Made by a program: the position numbers and the translations under genes. Positions 31,850 through 42,382 of a stretch of 64,000 bases of DNA are shown in pieces. This DNA is from Diphasiastrum complanatum (taxonomy: Eukaryota; Streptophyta; Lycopodiopsida; Lycopodiales; Lycopodiaceae): contig CM055095.1 in the NCBI GenBank assembly GCA_029204225.1, positions 44,937,446 through 45,001,445 on the forward strand, read 5' to 3'. A model generated the notes under the pieces. It did no database searches. It was not told where the DNA came from and saw only the letters and a program-made list of their open reading frames with translations. Within the stretch, counting starts at the first letter, position 1. The number at the start of each line of letters is the position of its first letter.

Positions 31850-32650
31850 ATGGATTCCCAACGGAAAGTCGATCCTATCATGGACAAGCTTGATGGAGCC
31901 AATCACCATCTGTGGAAATTTAAGATGAAAATAGTGCTAATGGCTAAAAAATTGTATGACATTGTTACAGGTGAAAAAGGAAACCCGAAGCTGACGACAC
32001 AACAATCCGAGATGGAAGCTTAAGGATGGAAAGACTTTCGTGCTGATCATCCTCAACATTTCGGATACTCGGATCGGCCATGTATCCAAAGCCCAGACAT
32101 CCAAAGAAGTCTGGGACATCTTGAGCACATTATATGAAGTGTGAGATATAGCTTCCAAGCTACCTGTCAGAAAGAAATTTTACTCCCTCAAGATGGCGAA
32201 TGGTAATTCCCTGCAGAATCACATCATCCAATTCAAGAACTTATTGAAGCAAACGGTCGTTGTCGGATCTGTCATAGACAATCAAAATGCAGTAATGCAA
32301 CTACTTACAAGCTTGCCAAGCTCATACGATAGTTGGGTGATGATCATCACGACACATCCAGAATTGACTCTTTCGAGAGACATTACAATGTTGTTACAAG
32401 AAGACACGCGGAGGAATGAAGCCTCTAGTTCCTCAGCTGATTCTCACCCTTTGTACATGAACAAGAGCACGACTAAGCAGAAGAAGATAAAAGGAACAAG
32501 CAATCAAAGCAAGACCAGAAATCAGCACAACACAAAGAACAGTCAAATTCGTAGATGATGAAGAAGTTGTTCTGCAGATACTGCAAACGAAACAACCACA
32601 AAATTCAAGACTGCCAAATACTAGAATAACAGCAAGGGGCAGTCGAATCA
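31850..32650 (+). pseudogene. Copia G gag
   Basis: The start MDSQRKVDPIMDKLDGANHH (31850) leads to LWKFKMKIVLMAKKL, then a stop after about 58 codons and several frame changes. A clean stretch at 32193-32558 has NSLQNHIIQFKNLLKQ, LLTSLPSSYDSWVMII and ITMLLQEDTRR. The knuckle CRYCKRNNHKIQDC is at about 32572-32615. Confidence 0.88.
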
Positions 32651-32689
32651 AGTGGCAATGCAGCTACAGAAGCTTCCCAACCCATTCAA

Positions 32690-33790
32690 GAAGCGGATCA
32701 TGATGCCTTCATGACCAGCCATCAAGAAGCGTACAACGACAGTTCTTGGTTCCTGGATTCCGGTGCCACTCAGCATATGACCAGTCTCATTGGTTGTTTC
32801 AAGTCCTATACACCCTACAGTACCAACAAATATGTTCAGCACACAAGCTATTAAAGGTGAAGGTACTCTAAGATTGAGCTTTGCAAATGATCAATCTAAG
32901 CTACTTTCCAAAGTCCGATATGTACCCACTTATCTACGAATCTGCTCTCTGTAAGCAGAATTACAGATCTAGGACATAAAGTAGAATTTTAATGTGATCA
33001 GTGCAAAGTACTTGATAGGACAGACAAGATCCTAGCACTCGGAAAGAGCCATGGATATTTGTATAGATTAAGTCATTGCTTTTCAGCCTCTAGTCAGGCG
33101 CTCGATATTTCTATTCAAGCAAATGAAAGTTTACTTTGGCATTATAGACTTGGTCACTTGAATCATGCTGTTGTACAACAAATGTCTAGACATTCTATTG
33201 TTCTTGATGTAGACGATCCTCGTGATAAAGTCGAGTTACATGTCTGTCAAGATTGTCTAGTTGGTGAACAGACTAGGAAACCAATAAAATCAAGCCATCA
33301 ACATACTGCTAGAGGTTTGCTAGAGATTGTCCATTCAGACATTTGTGGCCCGATGAAAAATCCTTCGCTGAAGGATGCAAAGTATTTTATAACTTTTATT
33401 GATGAATTTTTCAGAAGGACTATGGTGTACTTTATCAAGAAGAAATGAAAAGCTTTCAATTGCTTCAGAATCTTCAAGGAGCATGCAAAAGAAGAGATTG
33501 GAAGGACGATCAAGGTCTTAAGGTCAAACAATGGTGGAGAATACATCTCTACTGAATTTATGGAGGATTGCTAGAGCCAAGGCATTGAGCAGCAATTCAT
33601 CACTCCTTACAGTCCTCATTCAAATGGCTTACCCGAGAGGAAGAACCGTACTCTGGTTGAATCAGCCAAGTGTATGCTAGCGCATGCATCGCTGCCCAAG
33701 AGCTTCTGGGCCGAAGTTGTCTCCACTGTAGCTTACGTCCAGAACAGATGTTCGACCAAGGCCCTCTCGGGCAAGGTACCCCATGAGGTG
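32690..33790 (+). pseudogene. Copia G protease, pre-integrase and integrase
   Basis: Protease SSWFLDSGATQHMTS (32740-32785) has an intact D-S-G-A. The pre-integrase finger is LLWHYRLGHLNHAVVQQMSR and CQDCLVGEQTRKPIKSSH. The core shows VHSDICGPMK, TFIDEFFRRT (a D to E change in the usual IDDYSR block), VLRSNNGGEYIST (N where D is usual: SDNGGEY) and SPHSNGLPERKNRTLVESAK. A stop follows MVYFIKKK at 33446. At least one catalytic aspartate is therefore lost. Confidence 0.85.
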
Positions 33791-34985
33791 TGGAGCCTTC
33801 TGTGAAGAACCTAAGAGTGTTCGAATGCGTTGCCTATGCGCAGATCCTGAAAGACACGAGGAATAAATTCGACTTCCAAGGTCTCAAGACCATCCTGATT
33901 GGATATACTTTATCTAATAATACATACAAGCTGTATGATCTTGATACCCATCAAATCTTGTACAATCGAGATACAGTCTTTATCAAGGATCAGTTCGTCC
34001 ACATCAAAGACAAAGATATTGTTCTAGGAGAACCTTATCACCTGTCATTGACAAGACAATCAAAGCTTCGGGCTCAGGCGTGTCCGTTGTCGACCCACTA
34101 TTCGACAACAAATCAGACAAAGATGTTGCTGCTACCTAGCAACAAGTCCCAGGAGTGGTTCGTCAGTCGATTCCTCCTAGAAGATCAAGTCGAGTGCCCA
34201 TATAGCCCACAAGGTATACTCCTGAGTCTGCATGTCTCTTGATACAAGAACTGACAACACTCGAAGAGGCACTCAGCCAACCAGACTCTGATCTCTGGAG
34301 AAAAGCTATGGACAAAGAGTATTCCTCTCTAATTAAGAACCAGACGTGGTTACTAGTTGAAGCTCCTGTTGGCTGCAATATCGTTGATTGCAAATGGATC
34401 TTCAAAATCAAGTTCAATGCCAATGGAGCAATTGATCGAAAGAAGGCAAGACTGGTAGCACAAGGATTCACTCAGATCCCCAACTTCGACTACAATGAGA
34501 GTTTCAGTGCAGTAGTCAAGCATTCGTCAATCCGAGCCCTCCTATCATATGTTGTCGCTGTCGACCTCAAAGTGCATCAACTTGATGTACAAACAGCTTA
34601 TCTGAATGGGATCCAGCCCAAAGGATACATTCTGAAAGGTATGAAGAATCATGTTTGTAAACTCCATAAGGCACTCTACAGCTTGAAACAGTTTGTCAGA
34701 GCTTGGTTTCAGAGGATCAACACATTCCTCATCGAACAAGATTTCCAACCAAGCACTGTTGATTGCAACATCTACTCCAAGTCGGTGTAGCAATCCTTCA
34801 TTATCATCACCTTATACGTGGATGATACGTTGGTTTTCAACAACAATACCAATTTGGTCAAGGATTCTAAACAGATGCTGTTTTTTTGAGTTCGACATAA
34901 CTAATCTGGGCGAAGCTCACTTTCTGTCTAGGTATACAAATCCACAGAGACAGAGCGAAATGATTGATCTATATTACTTAACAAA
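33790..34985 (+). pseudogene. Copia G reverse transcriptase
   Basis: The linker (33790-34242) and RT (34239-34985) give WRKAMDKEYSSLIKNQTW, CKWIFKIKFNANGAID, ARLVAQGFTQIPNFDY, VHQLDVQTAYLNG and then, after a stop at 34788, IITLYVDDTLVFNN with the catalytic YVDD intact. Two further frame changes follow. Confidence 0.88.
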
Positions 34986-35812
34986 GGTATCTTCATAATG
35001 TTCTTGACAGATACAATCTAATGAATTGTAAATTAGCTCACTCACCGATGGATCCAGGCCTACGTTTGTCAAAGGACCAATGTCCCTAGACCAAGCAAGA
35101 AGAGGAGCAAATGAGAGAGTATCATTATCGATCGATACTTGGATCTCTCATGTATACAATGGTCTATACAAGACCTGACATTTATTTTGCAGTAAGCTCA
35201 CTCAGTCAATATATGGCTAATCCTGGCATTACCCATTGGAAGGGTCTCATAAGAGTCATGAGGTATATTCTAGCTACCATGGACCAATGCATCTGCTATG
35301 GAGATGTCAAAATGACAATCTTCATCAGCTCAGTGGATATTCTGATGCAAGCTGGGGAGGAGATGTAGACAATCGTAAGTCCACATCTGGATTTACATTC
35401 TTCTTCAACGGCGGTCCTATCTCATGAAACAATCGTAAGCAAACTTCTATCGCTCTTTCTTCTACAGAAGCATAATACATTGCTACTTCTCAATCTATTA
35501 AAGAAGCGTTTTGGTTGAGAAATTTACTGTCAGACATTAGTTTGAATCAGTATAGCCCTACAATTATATTATGTGATAATCAGAGTGCTATTGCCTTATC
35601 GACCAATCCTAGATTTCACTCTAGGAGTAAGCACATTGAAATTAAATATCACTACATCAGGGGCAAGGTTCTCAACAAGGAGGTAAGCTTAACATACTAC
35701 TGAATGCAGGACATGGTTGCAGATGTATTCACGAAGGCATTAAGTTTTAATGCACACAACAAGTTTTGTGCATTGCTTACTCTGAAGATCAAGGCATTCA
35801 CAGATCCAGATT
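34986..35812 (+). pseudogene. Copia G RNase H
   Basis: YHYRSILGSLMYTMVYTRPD, then SQYMANPGITHWKG, SGYSDASWGGDVDNRKSTSG, FWLRNLLSDI, ILCDNQSAIALSTNPRFHSR, SKHIEIKYHYIRGKV and VADVFTKALSF appear in order across three frames, ending shortly before the polypurine tract. Confidence 0.88.
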
Positions 35813-35826
35813 AAGGGGGGGGGGGG
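35813..35826 (+). promoter_or_regulatory. Copia G polypurine tract
   Basis: AAGGGGGGGGGGGG lies directly before the 3' LTR start at 35827. Confidence 0.92.
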
Positions 35827-36928
35827 TGTTGGATTTATCTCCTCTACTCTCCTAAATCCTATTTTAATCTGCCTCCATTCATGCTGCTTTATTTTACTTG
35901 TGTTGTCGCACAATCTGCATATTTACATGTAAAATAAGACAGGCGAATAAAATGTGACTGTCTGCATAAATACAAGTACAAACGAAAAAGGCGACATTGT
36001 CCTACAAATGCTAAAGGTGCCCTTATAGAAAAAGCGAAGGCACCTTGTAAATCAGTTTTTAAGGCATTTGTCAGTGTCGCATTTTTCACATTTTCACCAA
36101 CGTTAATTTCACCGAAGGCTGACGTCGTGGCCTTCTCACGCTCATCCCATGCAATTGTGCAATCAGATTTGACAACGACAGCAGCCACCCACGATCTCCC
36201 ACAGACAGCACATCCACTTTGTCTTTTCATCTGCACACTTGTGTGTGTATATATTGGATATCATCTGTGTATTCAGTGTGTGTGAAAAATATAGCATGTA
36301 TCAGAAGCTTATCAGAGATAGACAAAGTAGATGCTTTCGCACATCAATTCTTTCTTTCAGATGTATTGTCAGTAATAGGTTTATCACCTTTTACGGATTG
36401 TGTGATTAGCTTTGTGAAGCACGCGGTTTCGTCCGGTATTGTCTTGTGTTCACCTGCATTATTGACCTGTATATTTCGCTATACTTAATCTGATTACAAC
36501 TCTGTTGTTCTGTGTTCAGATTTGTGTCAATATTGCAATGCTTTTCTACATTCTGTCTAACTTTCTTATTGCTTAATTTGGTAGTCTACTCTTAGCAAAT
36601 TATTATTAGTCTAGCTATTCGCGACTAATATTGAGTCTTGCGTTTTGCGACTGATTATCAGTCTGGCTGTTCACGACAAATTATCTTTCTTGTTTTGATG
36701 CTTAATGTTTGGCTACGTAATCATATCAAACATGATTTCTATCACTCATGTTCTGTTCGAGTCTGATAGGCGTCGTCATGCTTAAGGAAAGAGTGAGATA
36801 GCTTATTTCGCTGCGCCCTAACACTTTCCATTCGAGTTTGTTTCTCTTTGAATTTCGAGTTCGTTTCTTTTCGTGTTCGTTTTTCCTTTCTAGCTATTTT
36901 TCGTTTCTCACACTCCTCTTTCCCAACA
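35827..36928 (+). repeat. Copia G 3' LTR
   Basis: It is collinear with the 5' LTR, with several small indels (for example a shorter segment around 35975) and many substitutions. This shows an insertion old enough for clear divergence. Confidence 0.93.
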
Positions 36929-36933
36929 GTGTG

Positions 36934-37616
36934 AAAGGGACTCCAATAATGAATTTGTGACCTCCAAAAAAAAAAGATTTGAATACAATTCAAAGTGCTA
37001 GTAAGATCTCCAAAGATCTAGATCACAAACATGGGAATCACACCACACCAAAATCTATTCAACTGTTAGGCCTTGCTTTGATCACCAAAATGAAAGCACA
37101 ACAAATCTGAATCAAATCACACAAAATTCAGATTCAATCACCCCTATTGGAATCTCCAAAGACCAATGACTCTATCTCTTTAGAGTTGGAATGGATTTGA
37201 AAAGATTTGATTACAAACAATGTCTAGATTTCCTTATCACTTGACTAGCTTTGAGAGAACTTCCAATTTTGGACATAACACTCAAGATCAAGAGCATTGA
37301 ACCATAAAGATCCAAAAATTGTCAAGTGGGCACACCTACATATTGGGGATGATGACAAACTAACACACACCAAGGGTGGTCTAATAGGCCGCAGCGGAAT
37401 ATAGGCCGTCACCCCCAATCAAAGAAAAACAATGATGAAATAGTTGAAAACTGATGAATAAGGATCTTGGATCACTTAGAGACTAAGAATTAGAGCAGTT
37501 CTGAATTGATTTAGATGTCAGAGTAGGTGTCGTAGACAACCATAGAGAATGCAAACGATTTAGATATCTGAGACAGCCGTGCTAAGCTGATCATTTGTGC
37601 TTCAAGTCCTACGGAA
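36934..37616. other. Right flank of copia G: rest of copia F leader, then intergenic
   Basis: The first part (to about 37090) resembles the leader left of G (GATCTAG...AAGATCTC...ATCACAAA). A weak primer-site-like GCTTTGATCACCA is at 37075-37087. No gene is seen before the fucosyltransferase. Confidence 0.4.
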
Positions 37617-39332
37617 TTAGTTTGAGTTTGAGGTCATAAGCTGTATGCCACTATTGATGTCTTTATAACCATCAATGGGCAGGCAACGTTGGATATAAGG
37701 AACCTCCGAGGAGATGCTTTTCCCATTTGTATCAGGATCGTGTGGGCAATTGTATACTTCTGGACCCATCTGGTAACAAACATCCACGGTCTGACCTCTC
37801 AAGCAATTTGGAGCTTTAGTCTTATTCTCAGAGTTAAAATTAATGAACCAAGGAATGAGAGCTCCGTAACCTTGAGCCACTCCTCCAAATGTAGATGTTG
37901 GGGTTACAATCAGATCATCCGCATAGCTAAGCAAAAGCATTTCCGCTAGAGCTTGTTTATCCTCCTCCAAGTTTATACTCTGGTACATGTTGAAGCTTAG
38001 CTGTATCACAGCAACATCCTCTCCCCCAACGGTGGGATAATGCAAATATGTCTCCTGTAAGCGATCATGCAAGCTGGGGAAAAGTGATGCAACAAATGCC
38101 TTGATGGTAAAAGCACGAGTATAAAGGGATGAAGAAGACAAACCCCCGCCCTGATAATCAGGAACAGGAAGAAGGCCGTTCTCTATAGTGCACTGCTGTA
38201 TCCGAGCCTCAATCTCATTGCCCATGGACACGTAGTGCTCATAACCTTCCCTGTAACGGACCTGGATTCCAACCGTGCGATCTGAATCTCGTAAATAGGC
38301 CTTCCTTGCCCTCAGCACTCTTGCCCATATAGGGTCTGCTGGAAGCATGACGGTTCGCAGCAAACGTGTTAAAGCCATGTGGTCAGGAAACAGTGCTTCC
38401 AACACTGGCCTGTACTGGGGAACACTGTACAGCCTCGGTAAAAAATACAAACACCCAGCCAGAAAAACCCACGGTATGTCCTCAGCTTGATTGAGTTCCG
38501 TGGAACAAAAAAATCGGCTGCTTGGAGCTTCATACGTTTCGCCAGACTTGACAGCGTACAAACCTGTGGAGTTGACGACTTTATCTTTAGGTGATCTTAC
38601 AGTGTGACTGAAAATTTTGTCCTCGGAGCTCCAAAGGTCGGGGCTTTGGTCGGGCATAGGGAACTCTTCAGGAAGCCTCCATGAGGATTGGTAAAAGGGC
38701 TCGCACATAATATCTGGAATGAAGGTCTGGCTTGGAATTAGCATCACTCTCTGTGTCATAATTGCATATAGAAACGTAGAGACAAAACTCAGGATTTTAT
38801 TTCCCAATCCTAAATTTGTATGTGCAATCACAAATTTGCAAGCTGAAGAATGATTTTTACTCAGGAAATAGCTTGTAACATTTCCAATTTTGTGGATGCA
38901 AGCGTGATGCAATTTTGTGTACTCTGATAAAACTGATTCCCATTCAACATTTCTTCCCAGATTCTGGGCATGTTTCCTTTCAGAGTAGAACCCAGCTAAC
39001 TCAGATCGACTTCGACATGGATTCTTTTCGCTCCACGCAGGATCTGCTTCTATTTGGGCGGAGTTTTCCGCTGCCCACGCAGTGCCATTCTGCAAGGCTT
39101 CAATCAGTGTTTGAACAAAAGCTGAAATGTTATGATGGACCACTATTTGGGATTCAGAAAGCCGAGAAAAATAGTCTCCACGAATGGGTGGGTATGAAGG
39201 GCCAATACAAAGGAAAGAAGACAGCAACATGATCACTAGCAGTCCTCCAGCAAGCACCAGCAAAGGGACTACCAAAAACCCAGAATTGACATGAGTGCCT
39301 CCGTTCTTTCTCTTGAATGTTCTCATTAGCAT
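37617..39332 (-). CDS. GT37 family alpha-fucosyltransferase (xyloglucan/AGP fucosyltransferase-like)
   Basis: An intact 571-codon single-exon frame. Residues 1-18 are a short basic cytosolic tail, 19-43 a membrane anchor, then a stem and a Golgi-luminal catalytic domain: the type II layout of plant Golgi glycosyltransferases. GT37 blocks are present: GLGNKILSFVSTFLYAIMTQ (174-193), CEPF...SSWRLP (210-221), IPWVFLAGCLYFLPRLY (286-302), VGIQVRYREG (354-363) and SYADDLIVTPTSTFGGVAQG (469-488), followed by IPWF. The family moves L-fucose from GDP-fucose to xyloglucan or arabinogalactan-protein galactose. Which acceptor applies here cannot be read from the sequence. Six N-glycosylation sequons fall in the luminal part. 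Length is normal for the family. It is the only clearly intact host gene in the window. Confidence 0.92.
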   Translation of the reverse strand: MLMRTFKRKNGGTHVNSGFLVVPLLVLAGGLLVIMLLSSFLCIGPSYPPIRGDYFSRLSESQIVVHHNISAFVQTLIEALQNGTAWAAENSAQIEADPAWSEKNPCRSRSELAGFYSERKHAQNLGRNVEWESVLSEYTKLHHACIHKIGNVTSYFLSKNHSSACKFVIAHTNLGLGNKILSFVSTFLYAIMTQRVMLIPSQTFIPDIMCEPFYQSSWRLPEEFPMPDQSPDLWSSEDKIFSHTVRSPKDKVVNSTGLYAVKSGETYEAPSSRFFCSTELNQAEDIPWVFLAGCLYFLPRLYSVPQYRPVLEALFPDHMALTRLLRTVMLPADPIWARVLRARKAYLRDSDRTVGIQVRYREGYEHYVSMGNEIEARIQQCTIENGLLPVPDYQGGGLSSSSLYTRAFTIKAFVASLFPSLHDRLQETYLHYPTVGGEDVAVIQLSFNMYQSINLEEDKQALAEMLLLSYADDLIVTPTSTFGGVAQGYGALIPWFINFNSENKTKAPNCLRGQTVDVCYQMGPEVYNCPHDPDTNGKSISSEVPYIQRCLPIDGYKDINSGIQLMTSNSN

Positions 39333-40696
39333 TCAGCTCTTGCCTCCTTCAATTTTGCTATTTTATGGGCTCATTTGCGTTATCTGGAATTGCAGTTAAA
39401 CTCTCGAGTCTTGATCTCAAAGTAAATAAAAGGAAGACCTCAAAGTTGAGGAAATTTCCAAAGAGAAATCAGCGATACGTGCACTTTCAATTGACCAGTA
39501 GCAAGTTTGATCGGCGAGGCTTTCTAGACTTTGAAAAAAGGTTCAAAATTAGACTGATTTGACTTTGTTAGACTTTGAAACGGAGGTTGGGAGACCTCTT
39601 TTGAGTTATCCTCAAAAAACTTACATTTTTTAAAACATTTGGATTTTTGAAGACTCTTACTCATGAGAGGGTTTATAAGCCTATATCAAAAAAACGTCAA
39701 ATCTTTTATGATACCAATTTCTAGGACATTATACCGGTTCCATTCCTATACGTTGATGATTTTCTCAAGCCTGGCTTTGAAATAAGGTTGCTTGCTTGTA
39801 GCAGGTGTCCTGTGGAAACAAAGGAAATGTAGTAGTACTCTTGGAAACCTTTTTTGGGTTATCCTCAAAAAACCTACATTCTTTGAAGCTTAAGGACCAA
39901 TACGCATAAAAGGCTTTATACGCCATGTACAAAACCATCAAAATTTTCACGATGTTGGTTTTTTTAAAAAGTTGCTTGTCGGTCTCATTCCTACACTTTG
40001 TCGGCTTTCCAAACACTGAAATGAGTGGATGCTCATGCTTGGAAAGTTAAACTTAAATTACTAGTGAGATTTGACTAGGCCATGTCACACTAGTGTTCTA
40101 GAAAATCGAGGTGTTGATTTCATCTTTGGCATAGATAAGATATGTCTTTGCTACCCTCTAATTCGAGCAACTGTGAGATGCCATTAAAAGATGCTTGATG
40201 CCTACTTGAAGCTGGAAAAAAACACATGAAGAAGAATAAATATTTTTGGCCTTGCCTTACCTTACAAAGGAAATTCTATGTGTTCAAGTTATCCAATGAT
40301 GTTTATACAAAAGTAGACTTCAAAGGGGTCGTCCAAAACATGGGTTCAATGACTTTAAATGTTTTAAGTTTGGTGATTACAAACCAAAAAGCACAAATCA
40401 TAACTTTCTTTTAAAAGTTCTAATGTGGACTTCAAGAAGTTTTGAGATGAATACAAATAGCCAAAATACTTTTCAAAGTTCTTATATTAGAAAAAAGTGG
40501 TACATCACAAATTTTCTAGGTGAATGCACAAGTCAAATACTTTTCAAAAAGTTCTTATATTGTTAGAAAAAGTCATTTCTCACTACTTTTCTAATTGAAT
40601 GCATAAGTTAAAATACTTTTCAAACAATTCTTATTTTAGTAAAGTGAAACTTCACAAATATTTTTTGGGCAGTTTGTCATCACTCATTTTCCATAT
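39333..40696. repeat. Upstream region of the fucosyltransferase gene with two diverged duplications
   Basis: A block of about 190 bp occurs twice in direct orientation (39596-39790 and 39838-40025), with shared GGTTATCCTCAAAAAAC, GGCTTTATA and CATTCCTA-AC-TT blocks. Further up, 40443-40665 holds three imperfect copies of a unit of about 75-80 bp (TGAATGCA-AAGT-AAATACTTTTCAAA...). No TATA box or gene is certain. This is the likely promoter side of the gene. Confidence 0.6.
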
Positions 40697-41505
40697 GTTT
40701 TTTATTGTGTTGTCGCTCTTGCAAAGGATCTTAGAGTTGATAGGTTGTCACAAAAGATGATTGGGCTCTCTGAAAAATCCAACAAGTAAAGATCCTTAAT
40801 CATCCTCTTGATCCATACCATCGTGCAATGTATAAGTGCTTTGTACTCAACCTCACTAGATGACAATGAGATAGTGGCTTGTTTCTTAGACATCCATGAC
40901 ATAGCTCCATCACCTATGAAATTACATCGAGCACTTATGGATTTCCTATCCATTTTACCTCCAGCAAAGTCCGAATCTAAAAATCCAAACAAGTTAGGCG
41001 ATGATCCCTCACACAATATGCCAAAATCTCGAGCTCCAATGATGTATCTCAAAACTCATTTCCCTAGCTTCCAATGCTCCTTCACTAGGATCTTGCATAA
41101 ATTGGCTCAATCTACCAACACAATAGCTTAGATCTGGTCTTGTGATGGTTAGATAGATAAGTGAACCAACCAGATTTCTATAGAGAGTAATGTCCTTGAA
41201 GGATTTTTCATTACCTCTTATAGTTAGCTTTACATTTGACTCCATAGGTGTATCACAAGACTTTGCATCTACCATATAAAATCTATCTAGAATAGAATTA
41301 GCATACTTCTCTTGACAAATGAAAGTAGATTGAGAAGATCTAAGCACTTCTATTCCTAAAATGTAATGCAAATGACCAAGATCATGCACCTCAAACTCCC
41401 TCTTGAGAGCCCTCTTGATATCTTCCACATCTTGGTTGTCTCCACAACTCAAGATGATATCATCCACATAGATTAGCAAAATGGTAACATCATTTCCAAC
41501 AAACC

Positions 41506-41508
<3 letters not shown>
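40697..41508 (-). pseudogene. Copia E RT C-terminal half and RNase H
   Basis: LIYVDDIILSCGDN (YVDD intact, near 41450-41480), EFEVHDLGHLHYILGIEV, YANSILDRFYMVDAKSCDTP and ITLYRNLVGSLIYLTITRPD are followed, after a frame change near 41045, by RNase H blocks FLDSDFAGGKMDRKSISARC, KKQATISLSSSEVEYKAL and IIFCDNLSTLRS. The frame ends at 40702 without the usual ARTKHIE ending. Confidence 0.88.

Positions 41509-41576
<68 letters not shown>
41509..41576. repeat. (TA)n microsatellite, about 34 units, at an internal deletion in copia E
   Basis: A pure TA run sits exactly between the end of the integrase region (GIFVGYSEVRKAY) and the middle of RT (FVGNDVTILLIYVDD). The N-terminal half of RT and the linker, several hundred codons, are missing at this point. 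Confidence 0.95.
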
Positions 41577-41578
<2 letters not shown>

Positions 41579-42182
41579 CTTTTCTCACCTCACTATATCC
41601 AACAAATATACCTTTCCTTGAAGACGAATCCTCCTTTGTCCTATCATAAAGAGTTATTTTGACGTAGCAAGTACATCCAAAAGTTTTAGCAAAGTTGACA
41701 CTCGGCCTCCTCTTGAATAGCATCTCAAAAGGTGTTCTTCCATCCAATATAAGCACTCGGCCTCCTATTGCATAGAAAGTTAGCACACAACAAAGCTTGA
41801 TCCCAAAATGGCTTTGGAAGATTAGCACCTAATCTCATGGATTTGGCACTTGCACATAAAGTCCTATTCTTCCTCTCGACCACTCCATTTTGTTGTGGTG
41901 TCCTTGGAGTTGTGTACTCCCTCTTGATCCCATGCTCATCACAAAAAGCCTTGAACTTGGTAGATATGTACTCTCCACCACTGTCACTCCTCAAGCACTT
42001 GATCTTTGTGAAAAATTGGTTCTCCCTTGCATTATTGAACTTAACAAAAACATCATACACTTCATCTTTGCTCTTTAGTAGATAGATCCAACAAAATCTA
42101 CTAAAATCATCAATGAAAGTTACATACATCTTAGCTCCACTATTGCTAATCGTAGTAATCCCATGAATATCCGAATGTACAA
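41577..42182 (-). pseudogene. Copia E integrase core
   Basis: LVHSDIHGITTISNSGAKMY, VTFIDDFSRFCWIYLLKSKD, LRSDSGGEYISTKF and PQQNGVVERKNRTLCASAKS show the complete D, D, E set. FLCNRRPSAYIG and then TPFEMLFKRRPSVNFAKTFG follow after a frame change near 41750. Confidence 0.88.
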
Positions 42183-42382
42183 GGCTAAAATCATGGTTTG
42201 GTGGTACAAAAAAAGAACCCATTTTTCATTGTACCTTTTGGTAGTACATTTCACTTTTTGGGGATTTTTTTACTCATAGTGGCTTGATGAGCGCTTTCCA
42301 ATGATATGTTACATGACATACTTCCAAGCTACGGTAGTGTTCTTGAAAGTCCATGTTGTACCACCAAACCATGCTTTTAGCC
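42183..42382. mobile_element. 200-bp MITE-like foldback element inside copia E
   Basis: Inverted arms of 27 bp (42183-42209 GGCTAAAATCATGGTTTGG..., 42356-42382) pair with one mismatch and enclose 146 AT-rich bases without coding. It interrupts the join between pre-integrase and integrase. No clear target duplication is visible, so a transposon origin is likely but not proven; a snap-back duplication of local sequence is the alternative. Confidence 0.6.

Larger units (their letters stand above)
30510..36933 (+). mobile_element. Copia element G, full length, with 5-bp target duplication
   Basis: LTRs 30515-31694 and 35827-36928 (1180 and 1102 bp, both TGTTG...CCAACA) flank a full set of gag, protease, integrase, RT and RNase H in copia order. 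The primer-binding site abuts the left LTR and a G-rich polypurine tract abuts the right. The target duplication is GTGTG (30510-30514, 36929-36933). It sits in the leader of copia F. Many stops and frameshifts show that it is dead. Confidence 0.95.

Noticed and set aside
41509-41828. Protein with a long Ile-Tyr repeat
   Set aside because: It is translation of the (TA)n microsatellite joined to copia E integrase sequence.
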